Shown here: positions 1-6,423 of the stretch, piece after piece
Numbering within the stretch: the stretch's first letter is position 1
Layout of the letters: each line of letters begins with the position of its first letter
From: Candidatus Zixiibacteriota bacterium
GTDB taxonomy: Bacteria; Zixibacteria; MSB-5A5; GN15; FEB-12
Assembly (NCBI GenBank): GCA_016213305.1
Contig: JACRAV010000352.1
Location: 1-6,423, forward strand
Length of the DNA stretch: 6,423 nucleotides
Reading direction: 5' to 3'
The notes under the pieces: model-generated
Told to the model about the DNA's origin: nothing
The model's database searches: none
Seen by the model: only the letters and a program-made list of their open reading frames with translations
Translations under genes and position numbers: made by a program

Positions 1-3000
1 CGACTCGATGAAACCCTCCTCCCGATCAGTGATTTCGACGTTTCCGGACGGCCGTACCTGTCGTCCGGCTACGAGGCGTTTATCTATTCCGACCGCGGCG
101 TCTATCGCCCGGGGGACACTGTTCATTTTGTCTCGGTTGTCCGTGGCATTGAAGCGTCGGTGCCACCGGTGTTTCCGTATTTCCTGACGATCTATGATAA
201 CCGGGGGCGCAAGTTCACCAGCACCCGTATGACAACCGAACGGGGGGCGGTGGGCGCCTATGACTTTGACATACCTGATTTTGCCGCCACCGGCAAATAT
301 AGCGTGATCGCCGAAATCGGCGAAAACCTGCAAATCGGTCGCGCCGAGTTTCTCATCGAGGATTTCATGCCGGATCGGATAAAGGTGACCGTTCGGACTC
401 CGGCCGCCGAATACCAGTCCGGTCAGAGGTTATCAGTTGGAGTCGATGCGAAATATCTCTTTGGACCACCGGCCGCCTTTAATCAGGTCTCCGGACATCT
501 GACGATCGAGCCGATGGATTTTGCCCCGGCCGGCTGGACTCAGTACACGTTCAGCGACCCGAATCGAACTTTCGCGAAGATGGAGATCGATCTTCGCGAC
601 ACCCTTTTGGACGACACCGGCGGGCACAAGTACACTTACGATATTCCCGGGAAACTGCAGGCCCCTTCTGCTCTGAAGGCACTGATCGCGGCCACGGTGT
701 CTGAGCAAGGCGGTCGTGGGGTTAGCGGATATAGTGAAGTGAAGATACATCCGTATCACCGGTATATCGGTATCCGCCGGAATGTCGAGGGCTGGGCCAA
801 GATCAACGAGCCGGTGCAGGCATCGATAGTTGCCCTCTCGCCCGACAACAAGGCGGCTTCCGTTCCGCGTTACGACGTGCGTTTCTTTCGTATCGTCTAC
901 AACACCGTTCTCAAGAGGGACGGGCTTGGCATGTACCGGTATCAATCGGAGCGGAAGGAACAACTTATCGACTCGGCTCGAGTCGAGCTAACCGGTGAAC
1001 CTGTTACTGTATCATTTACGCCGCACGACTATGGAAGATACGAAATTGTGGCCAGGGATGCCGAGGGTGGTCATAGGTCCGCCGTCTCGTTCTATGCCAC
1101 GGGCTGGGGATTCGCTCCCTGGGCGATGACCAATCCGGACCGGATCGAACTGCAGTTGGACAAAAAGACGTATGTGGTCGGCGACAAAGCGATGCTTCAG
1201 GTCCGCGCCCCGTTCGGTGGAAAGCTGCTTTTGACAGTCGAAAAAGGCAAAGTGCTCGAGATGATTTCGCGTGATATCCCCGACAACACCGCGCAAATTG
1301 AAATCCCCGTGCGCAAGGAATACTTCCCTAACGCCTACGTGACCGCCGCGATCTTGCGGCCCGCAAATGCACTTGAGCCCAATATGCCGGCGCGCGCCTT
1401 TGGCATGTGTCCGATTGCCCTCTCGCTTGATTCCAAGAAGATCACTTTGAGTCTCGACGCCCCCTCAAGTATAAGACCCGCATCGTCGCTGACCGTGAAG
1501 CTCGCCACCGGTCTGCGTAAGGAGTCGATGGTCACGCTTGCGGCTGTCGATGCCGGCATACTTCAACTGACTGACTTTAGCGCTCCCGATCCGCTCACCT
1601 TCTTCTATGGAAAGAAACAACCCGGTTTAAAGCCGTACGATTTGTATTCTTTCCTTTACCCCGTGGCAAAACAATCATCAAGTCATCTCGGAGCCGGGGA
1701 CAAAATGTTTGCGGCCAGTCGGCGACGGCACCTTAATCCAATAAACTCAAAGCGTGTTAAGCCGGTGGCCTTGTGGTCGGGTCTGGTGAAAACCGATGCC
1801 TTCGGACAGGCGCTCGTGACGTTTTCAGTCCCGGAGTTTAACGGCAAGCTGGTGCTGATGGCGGTGGGGGTGCAGAATGAGTTCTTCGGAGCCGCGACCA
1901 AAGATGTTACCGTGAGGGACAATATCGTTCTACAGGAGAGTTTTCCCCGTTTTGTCAGTCCGAACGATGTATTTGAAGGATTGATTACGGTTTTTAATAA
2001 CACCGGAGTGCAGGCCGATGTCTCCGTGACTGCAACCGCCGACGGCCCCGTTGAGTTCGTGACACCGGCGACAAAATCGGTTTCTGTCGAGGCCAACCGG
2101 GAAGCGTCGGTGGTCTTTAAGATCAAAGCGGGGTTGGCGCCGGGCAATATCAAGTTTCATATCTCGGCTTCAACTGATAACGACAAATCATCACTCACCA
2201 TCGATCTTCCCAATCGACCCGCGATACCTTTATTGACTCAGCGCGGATCGGGAATTGTCACCAAGGGGTCGCCGGCGGAGTACGCGTTCCCCGCCGATTG
2301 GCTGCCCGGCACCGGCCAGTTCGTGCTTAAGACGTCTTCCCTGCCCGCCGTGTCGTTTGCTTCACAGGTGCAATATCTGCTGTCGTATCCGTACGGGTGT
2401 GTCGAACAAACCACGTCGAGACTATTTCCGCTCTTGTATTTCAATGATCTCGTCAAGGTCGCCGATCCCTCGCTGTTTGGCGGCCGAGCGCCTGATTATT
2501 TCATCGCCGAGGGGATTCTAAAGCTCAACAGCATGTTTCTGCCCGATAAGTCGTTCGCCTACTGGCCCGGCACGAATCAGAGCAACAACTGGTCGACTAT
2601 CTATGCTTCGCACTTTCTTACCGAGGCCTCAAAGGCGGGATACTATGTCGACAAGAAATTCCTAAAGCAAGTAAACGATCACTTGGAGGACATGGCCGCC
2701 GGTAAGGGAGTCAACAATCTGACCGACGTTCACCGCATCTATGCCGCCTACGTCCTGGCGCAGGCCGGGCGAATCGAACAGCGCGTGGTGACCTACTTGA
2801 AGCATGTTGATCCAGCGCCGCTCCCGGCATTTTCGCGGTATCAATTGGCCGGAGCACTGGCGCTCTCCGGAAGCACGGCCGAAGCGGGAAAACTGGTCCC
2901 TATTGATGTCCAGCCCAACCTGTTCGAACCGGAAACGGGCGGCGATTTCAATTCCTCGGTACGAACCGATGCCATCCTGCTCGAAACAATGCTGGCCATT

Positions 3001-3753
3001 GATCCGAACGGACCATCGACCGACATCGTAGCCAAATCTCTCATGGAGCGGGCCCGAGCGGGGCAATGGTACACAACTCAGGACAATGCCTTCGCTCTTA
3101 TGGCGCTCGGAAAGTATTTCAAGCACAAGTCCCGGTTTGGATACACCGGCTCAATTCGGATCGAAGGTGACAGAACCTACGCGATCGATTCCACCGGATT
3201 CAGTCTGACGCGCAAGGATCTGGCCGGCAGGCGAGTGACCGTGTCCGTAAACTCGGGTGACGGTACGTGCTTCTATTACTGGCAGGCAAGCGGCGTTCCG
3301 GCCAACCACGCGGCGCCGGAGTTTGACCACGGTATGACGGTGAGGCGGGAGTTCCTGGACGAAGACGCCCGGACGGTCGATTTGAAGAACGTCAAGCTGG
3401 GCAGTCGGGTGGTTTGTGTGATTACCGCCGAAAGCACGTCCAAGTTCCTGCAGAATGTGGTGATCAACGACCTGTTGCCGGCCGGCTTTGAGATTGAAAA
3501 CCCGCGACTCAAGACCACGCCGCGGCTTTCCTGGATACCGAATCAGGGACATGCGATCGACTATCAGGATATACGCGATGACCGACTCCTCATCTTCACC
3601 AATCTCTATCCCAACGACAAAGTCAAATACCATTACAGTCTGAGGGCAATCTCGGCCGGCGTATTCAGAGTCCCGCCGGTGGCGGCGGAGTGCATGTATA
3701 ATCCGCTCATTGCCTCCAGCGCTTCATCGGGAACGGTCCTTATATCGAGATGA
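1..3753 (+). CDS. yfhM: Bacterial alpha-2-macroglobulin, thioester type (YfhM-like), 5'-truncated by window
   Basis: Periplasmic broad-range protease trap, partner of PBP1C. The frame is open from base 1 (1250 residues seen, numbered here from base 1) and ends in TGA at 3751. The GTG at 160 is not the start, because conserved sequence lies upstream: residues 29-39 read YSDRGVYRPGD, the hallmark of the A2M_N macroglobulin domain. Further macroglobulin domains follow, with a bait-region-type domain at about 383-525 and a low-complexity, basic bait candidate at about 557-587. The A2M core domain begins near 590 (LWSGLVKTDAFG). The thioester motif GCVEQTTSR has Cys800 and Gln803. A helical thioester domain follows (QWYTTQDNAFALMALG), then a C-terminal macroglobulin domain containing NDLLPAGFEIENP. 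About 450 residues follow the thioester Cys, close to E. coli A2M as I recall it, so roughly 400 N-terminal residues are probably missing. Whether it is lipidated cannot be seen. No frameshift is evident. Family assignment is firm. Confidence 0.95.
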   Translation, partial: RLDETLLPISDFDVSGRPYLSSGYEAFIYSDRGVYRPGDTVHFVSVVRGIEASVPPVFPYFLTIYDNRGRKFTSTRMTTERGAVGAYDFDIPDFAATGKYSVIAEIGENLQIGRAEFLIEDFMPDRIKVTVRTPAAEYQSGQRLSVGVDAKYLFGPPAAFNQVSGHLTIEPMDFAPAGWTQYTFSDPNRTFAKMEIDLRDTLLDDTGGHKYTYDIPGKLQAPSALKALIAATVSEQGGRGVSGYSEVKIHPYHRYIGIRRNVEGWAKINEPVQASIVALSPDNKAASVPRYDVRFFRIVYNTVLKRDGLGMYRYQSERKEQLIDSARVELTGEPVTVSFTPHDYGRYEIVARDAEGGHRSAVSFYATGWGFAPWAMTNPDRIELQLDKKTYVVGDKAMLQVRAPFGGKLLLTVEKGKVLEMISRDIPDNTAQIEIPVRKEYFPNAYVTAAILRPANALEPNMPARAFGMCPIALSLDSKKITLSLDAPSSIRPASSLTVKLATGLRKESMVTLAAVDAGILQLTDFSAPDPLTFFYGKKQPGLKPYDLYSFLYPVAKQSSSHLGAGDKMFAASRRRHLNPINSKRVKPVALWSGLVKTDAFGQALVTFSVPEFNGKLVLMAVGVQNEFFGAATKDVTVRDNIVLQESFPRFVSPNDVFEGLITVFNNTGVQADVSVTATADGPVEFVTPATKSVSVEANREASVVFKIKAGLAPGNIKFHISASTDNDKSSLTIDLPNRPAIPLLTQRGSGIVTKGSPAEYAFPADWLPGTGQFVLKTSSLPAVSFASQVQYLLSYPYGCVEQTTSRLFPLLYFNDLVKVADPSLFGGRAPDYFIAEGILKLNSMFLPDKSFAYWPGTNQSNNWSTIYASHFLTEASKAGYYVDKKFLKQVNDHLEDMAAGKGVNNLTDVHRIYAAYVLAQAGRIEQRVVTYLKHVDPAPLPAFSRYQLAGALALSGSTAEAGKLVPIDVQPNLFEPETGGDFNSSVRTDAILLETMLAIDPNGPSTDIVAKSLMERARAGQWYTTQDNAFALMALGKYFKHKSRFGYTGSIRIEGDRTYAIDSTGFSLTRKDLAGRRVTVSVNSGDGTCFYYWQASGVPANHAAPEFDHGMTVRREFLDEDARTVDLKNVKLGSRVVCVITAESTSKFLQNVVINDLLPAGFEIENPRLKTTPRLSWIPNQGHAIDYQDIRDDRLLIFTNLYPNDKVKYHYSLRAISAGVFRVPPVAAECMYNPLIASSASSGTVLISR
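1669..1761 (+). other. Candidate protease bait region within the A2M gene
   Basis: Residues about 557-587 (counted from base 1) lie between the macroglobulin domain ending in AAVDAGILQLTDF and the A2M core domain starting LWSGLVKTDAFG. This is where the bait segment sits in the family. The stretch is poor in hydrophobic core residues and rich in Ser, Gly and basic residues. It contains a triple Arg (574-576, bases 1720-1728) and further Lys and Arg at 584, 585 and 587. Such an exposed segment would be cleaved by trypsin-like or subtilisin-like proteases to trigger trapping. The boundaries are inferred from position and composition, not from an alignment. Confidence 0.55.
2395..2409 (+). other. 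Thioester motif (GCVEQ) of the A2M gene
   Basis: The codons read Gly-Cys-Val-Glu-Gln, with Cys at 2398-2400 and Gln at 2407-2409, preceded by SYPY and followed by TTSRLFP. In thioester-containing A2M and complement proteins the Cys thiol and the Gln side chain form the internal thioester that links covalently to a trapped protease. Both residues are present, so this copy belongs to the thioester-positive (YfhM-like) class and not the class lacking the Cys (often called MagD or YfaS-like). Confidence 0.93.
3747..3750 (+). promoter_or_regulatory. Weak Shine-Dalgarno that supports the pbpC start at 3758
   Basis: GAGA ends 7 bases before the ATG at 3758 and lies inside the last codons of the A2M gene. 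It is a short, weak match to the anti-Shine-Dalgarno sequence. Its spacing, together with the 4-base gap from the A2M stop codon, favours 3758 as the pbpC start and suggests translational coupling. The same frame stays open upstream to a TTG at 3710, but that start would add 16 residues of no recognisable character inside the A2M gene. Confidence 0.4.
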
Positions 3754-3757
3754 CGCT

Positions 3758-6112
3758 ATGAAGTGGTTGGTGGAAATACTCCGATCGGGATATGAACGTT
3801 GGAAAAGCGGCAAGGCGTTTCGTCGCATGGCGATTATTGGTGCCACTCTCGCGGCGATTGTGAGTATCCTCAACTGGATCGTCTTTCCTTTGCCAACCGA
3901 CCGGCTCCATCCGCCAACGTCGACCTTCATCTTCAGCCGCGAGGGTCGGCTCTTGAATCGCTTTGCTTCACGAGACGGGTACTGGCGCCTGCCCGTACCC
4001 CTCAGTCAAATCTCACCGCTCATGGTGAAATCGGTGCTGACGAATGAAGATCGATGGTACTATTGGCATCCGGGATTCAACCCCGTGGCCTTGGTAAGTG
4101 CGGCTCTTACCGACATCAAGGCCGGCCGGATTGTCCGAGGTGGTTCCACGATCAGTATGCAGGTGGCGCGGATGATGGAGCCGAAAGAAAGAACGATTCC
4201 CAACAAAATTGCGGAAATCTATCGGGCATTGCAACTGGAGATGCGATATTCCAAAAAGGAACTGTTGGAGCTGTATTTCAATCTGGCGCCCTACGGAGGG
4301 AACATTGAAGGTATTGGAGCAGCTTCGTATTTGTACTTCGACAAACCTCCGTCGCAGTTGACACTTTCGGAAATAGCCATACTCACGGCCCTGCCGGCAT
4401 CGCCTACGAGATTCCGTCCTGACAAGAACTTGGACCTCTGCGCCGCGCGACGAGCGAGAGTGCTTGCAACGCTCGCACGAGCGAACGTCATATCGTCCGC
4501 CGATTATGCTCAGGCGCTCAGGGAAGAAATTCCCGTCACTCACACGTCGGCTCCTGTCGCGGCGCCGCACTTTTGTCAGACGGTGATGGCGGCCCACCCG
4601 GGAACCAGTAAGATCATTTCGACCATTGATTATCGCCTTCAGATCATCTGTGAGCGCTTGGCGCGAAACTACCAGGCCCAGCTGGCCGAAAAGGGCATTC
4701 ATAATCTTTCAGCCGTGGTACTGGATAACCGGACCGGGGAACTTCTGGCAATGATCGGCTCGGCTGATTTCGGAGATACCGAGAATCACGGTCAGGTCAA
4801 CGGGGCGCTTGCTCCCCGCTCGCCGGGGTCGGCGCTCAAACCATTTGTCTACGCGATCGGCTTTGAAAAGGGGCTGATTACTCCGGCACTCAAGGTTGAG
4901 GACCTGCCGATAAACTATGCCGGATACATTCCAATCAATTACGATGAACAATATCATGGAATCGTATCAATATCCGAGGCCCTTATTCAATCGCTTAATG
5001 TCCCGGCCGTGAATCTCACGTCGCGGGTCGGATTGACAACGCTTGTGGGCGCTCTCAAAGCGGGCGGCATTTCTACGCTTACCCGGAAAGATGCCGATTA
5101 CGGACTGCCTCTCATACTTGGATCCGGCGAGGTGAATCTGGTCGAGCTGAGTAATCTCTACGCCACGCTTGCCCGCGGCGGGAACTTTCTCCCGGTACGG
5201 ACTCTGAAAAGCGAAAACGAGTCCCGACCGGCCCGCGTCTTTTCGCCTCAGTCATCGTATCTCGTAACCCAGATACTTGCGGAATTGAAGCGCCCGGACC
5301 TTCCTTCCAGTTGGGAGTTCACACCCAACCTTCCGCGCGTAGCATGGAAGACCGGTACGTCGTATGGCCGCAAGGACGCCTGGGCGGTTGGATACGACCC
5401 GGATTACACCGTCGGCGTATGGGCCGGGAATTTTTCGGCCGAAGGTTCGATTGCCATTGTAGGCGCGGATATTTCGGCTCCGCTCATGTTCGACATATTC
5501 AATCAACTGCGGCAAAACGGCCAGAATCATTGGTTCGAAATGCCGCCCGGGATAGAACTTCGGGCCGTCTGCGCTGTCAGCGGACAGGTGGTCGGTGAGG
5601 CATGTCCCGACAAGATCGGTGAGTGCCATATTCCCGGCGTTTCTCCTTCGACCGTATGCACCGTGCACCACGAAAGACTGGTTGACCGTTCGACCGGTAA
5701 CGCCCTGTGCACGCGTTGTGCGTCGGGAAAAGAGGTCGGGAAGATGGTTGTCGAAAGCTGGCCACCGAGAATGTCGGCTTGGTTATTGTCCAAAGGGATG
5801 CTGGCCGCCGCGCCTCCGCATAATCCCGACTGCGGCAGTGAACTGGCGGGCGATGGTCCCGTTATTACTTCGCCTGAGAGGGACGCGGTCTTTATCCTCC
5901 GTCCGAAATCACCAAAGGCATATCAACAGATTCTGTTCCAGGCGTCGGCACCGGCCGATGCGAGACGCGTGTATTGGTTCTTGGACGGTCAATTTTTCGC
6001 CTCGGCTTCAAATGACAGCGCCGTCTTCTACGCTCCGGTGACGGGAAAACATGAATTGCTGTGCTTGGACGTGTACGGACGCTCCAGTTGTCTGACATTC
6101 CGAGTCGAGTGA
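3758..6112 (+). CDS. pbpC: Penicillin-binding protein 1C (GT51 glycosyltransferase / transpeptidase)
   Basis: Bifunctional class A peptidoglycan synthase anchored in the inner membrane and acting in the periplasm: GT51 polymerises lipid II and the C-terminal module cross-links stem peptides. The 784 residues compare with about 770 in E. coli PBP1c. A short basic cytoplasmic tail precedes one membrane segment (about 24-45). GT51 spans about 55-225, with catalytic Glu97 in NEDRWYYWHPG, RGGSTISMQVARMM (127-140), and second conserved Glu171 in LLELYFN. The transpeptidase (about 315-585) has all three motifs: Ser358-Ala-Leu-Lys361, Ser412-Leu-Asn414 and Lys531-Thr-Gly-Thr-Ser535. A Cys-bearing linker (605-654) leads to a C-terminal beta domain of the PBP1C type (about 700-784, with VYWFLDGQFF). 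Start chosen at the ATG 4 bases after the A2M stop, probably one transcript. No key residue is missing. E. coli PBP1c has been reported as mainly a transglycosylase with unclear cross-linking, so activity of the second module is inferred from motifs. Confidence 0.96.
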   Translation: MKWLVEILRSGYERWKSGKAFRRMAIIGATLAAIVSILNWIVFPLPTDRLHPPTSTFIFSREGRLLNRFASRDGYWRLPVPLSQISPLMVKSVLTNEDRWYYWHPGFNPVALVSAALTDIKAGRIVRGGSTISMQVARMMEPKERTIPNKIAEIYRALQLEMRYSKKELLELYFNLAPYGGNIEGIGAASYLYFDKPPSQLTLSEIAILTALPASPTRFRPDKNLDLCAARRARVLATLARANVISSADYAQALREEIPVTHTSAPVAAPHFCQTVMAAHPGTSKIISTIDYRLQIICERLARNYQAQLAEKGIHNLSAVVLDNRTGELLAMIGSADFGDTENHGQVNGALAPRSPGSALKPFVYAIGFEKGLITPALKVEDLPINYAGYIPINYDEQYHGIVSISEALIQSLNVPAVNLTSRVGLTTLVGALKAGGISTLTRKDADYGLPLILGSGEVNLVELSNLYATLARGGNFLPVRTLKSENESRPARVFSPQSSYLVTQILAELKRPDLPSSWEFTPNLPRVAWKTGTSYGRKDAWAVGYDPDYTVGVWAGNFSAEGSIAIVGADISAPLMFDIFNQLRQNGQNHWFEMPPGIELRAVCAVSGQVVGEACPDKIGECHIPGVSPSTVCTVHHERLVDRSTGNALCTRCASGKEVGKMVVESWPPRMSAWLLSKGMLAAAPPHNPDCGSELAGDGPVITSPERDAVFILRPKSPKAYQQILFQASAPADARRVYWFLDGQFFASASNDSAVFYAPVTGKHELLCLDVYGRSSCLTFRVE

Positions 6113-6374
6113 CTTTGCATTCTGTGCATCTTGCCACGTGTCTTCAAGCCGGCGGCCTGGCAGAAACGGGACAAACAAGTTGAATGGTTCAGTGGTGTGA
6201 GGTTGCCAATCATAGGGGCGCAAAGTCTTTGAGGATTGGAGACACTTTGCAAGATCGCAACTGCTTCTTTAACCTGGCGCACGCACGAAAACAAGGCGCT
6301 TTCAACGGGCCAAGTTCTGCGTTTCGAATAACCAAGAATATAGTAAGCGATTGATTAACAGCACCTTATGAAGA
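6113..6374. other. Intergenic gap between pbpC and the convergent tRNA-Asp
   Basis: This 262-base stretch separates the operon's last stop codon from the 3' end of the convergent tRNA gene. Reading frames that cross it on the minus strand run back into the 3' end of pbpC and show no recognisable domain, so I call no gene. I see no GC-rich hairpin followed by a T tract on either strand, so the ends of both transcripts are not explained by an obvious intrinsic terminator. A 7-base inverted repeat is listed separately. No clear paired -35/-10 promoter was found. Confidence 0.6.
6220..6250. repeat. Short inverted repeat between pbpC and tRNA-Asp
   Basis: GCAAAGT at 6220-6226 is perfectly complementary to ACTTTGC at 6244-6250, leaving a 17-base loop. 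A nested alternative pairs GTCT (6225-6228) with AGAC (6240-6243). The arms are AT-balanced and no run of T follows on either strand, so it does not look like a standard Rho-independent terminator. It could be a weak mRNA 3'-end hairpin or simply chance in a 262-base gap. Confidence 0.3.
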
Positions 6375-6423
6375 TGGCGGGGTTGACGAGACTCGAACTC
6401 GCGACCTCCTACGTGACAGGCAG
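6375..6423 (-). tRNA. tRNA-Asp (anticodon GUC), 3' part only; 5' part beyond window
   Basis: Read on the minus strand from 6423, the sequence starts at about tRNA position 28. Anticodon loop CTGTCAC carries anticodon GTC. The 3' anticodon arm is GTAGG, pairing with (C)CTGC whose first base lies just outside the window. Then come variable loop AGGTC, T arm GCGAG / TTCGAGT / CTCGT, 3' acceptor strand CAACCCC, discriminator G73 and a genome-encoded CCA (6377-6375). G73 and GUC are aspartate identity elements. The 49 visible bases fit positions 28-76 of a canonical tRNA exactly. The D arm and 5' acceptor strand are outside the window. The gene is convergent with the yfhM-pbpC operon. Confidence 0.93.

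Noticed and set aside
160..162. GTG at 160 as the start of the A2M gene
   Set aside because: The frame is open to base 1 and the upstream codons encode the conserved A2M_N motif DRGVYRPGD, so this is an internal valine.
3710..3757. TTG at 3710 as an earlier start for pbpC
   Set aside because: It would overlap the A2M gene by 44 bases and add 16 residues with no family resemblance. The ATG at 3758 gives a normal PBP1C N-terminus with a short basic tail before the membrane segment.
4013..4702. 229-codon open frame on the minus strand
   Set aside because: It lies wholly antisense to the GT51 and early transpeptidase coding region of pbpC. Its product is Arg-rich with no recognisable domain, as expected for a shadow frame.
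5595..6041. 148-codon plus-strand frame inside the 3' part of pbpC
   Set aside because: It is out of frame with a well-conserved pbpC coding sequence, and the product is Arg/Pro-rich with no family features.
6132..6162. Possible hairpin TGCCA / TGGCA as a pbpC terminator
   Set aside because: The stem is only 5 bases with a 21-base loop and is not followed by a T tract.
6185..6196. TGGTTCAGTGGT, resembling a tRNA D arm
   Set aside because: No matching acceptor, anticodon or T arm is present at normal tRNA distances. The nearest TTCGAAT-like sequence (6323-6329) is too far away and lacks flanking complementary arms.
6028..6294. 88-codon minus-strand frame reaching from the gap into pbpC
   Set aside because: About a third of it is antisense to pbpC, it shows no clear ribosome binding site or domain, and an overlapping frame of similar length exists in another phase.
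6339..6344. TATAGT as a -10 promoter element on the plus strand
   Set aside because: No acceptable -35 element lies 16-18 bases upstream, and it would drive transcription antisense into the tRNA.

Overview
The window reads as a piece of chromosome from a Gram-negative (diderm) bacterium. It holds the two-gene periplasmic pair usually called yfhM-pbpC: a bacterial alpha-2-macroglobulin (A2M) followed directly by penicillin-binding protein 1C (PBP1C). The composition looks moderately GC-rich by eye (not computed). Nothing in the sequence fixes the phylum. An environmental lineage such as Zixibacteria or another FCB-type group is only an impression.

Layout: positions 1-3753 (+) are the 3' three quarters or so of a thioester-containing A2M. 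Its reading frame is already open at base 1, so the N-terminus, including any signal peptide or lipobox, lies outside the window. After a 4-base gap, positions 3758-6112 (+) encode a complete PBP1C of 784 residues. It has one N-terminal membrane anchor, a GT51 glycosyltransferase domain, a penicillin-binding transpeptidase domain, a cysteine-bearing linker and a C-terminal PBP1C-type domain. Positions 6113-6374 are a 262-base gap in which I see no convincing gene, promoter or intrinsic terminator. From 6375 to the window edge lies the 3' part of a tRNA-Asp(GUC) gene on the minus strand, convergent with the operon.

How the genes work together: in this family A2M is cleaved in its bait region by an invading or host protease. 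The cleavage triggers a conformational change that traps the protease covalently through the Cys-Gln thioester. PBP1C is a bifunctional peptidoglycan synthase, and its recurrent pairing with A2M is usually read as coupling of periplasmic protease defence with wall repair. Both proteins appear intact over the part seen, with all catalytic motifs present.

I found no new system here. The points most worth a second look are the polybasic candidate bait region, the tight coupling of the two genes, the cysteine cluster of PBP1C and the unexplained gap before the tRNA.
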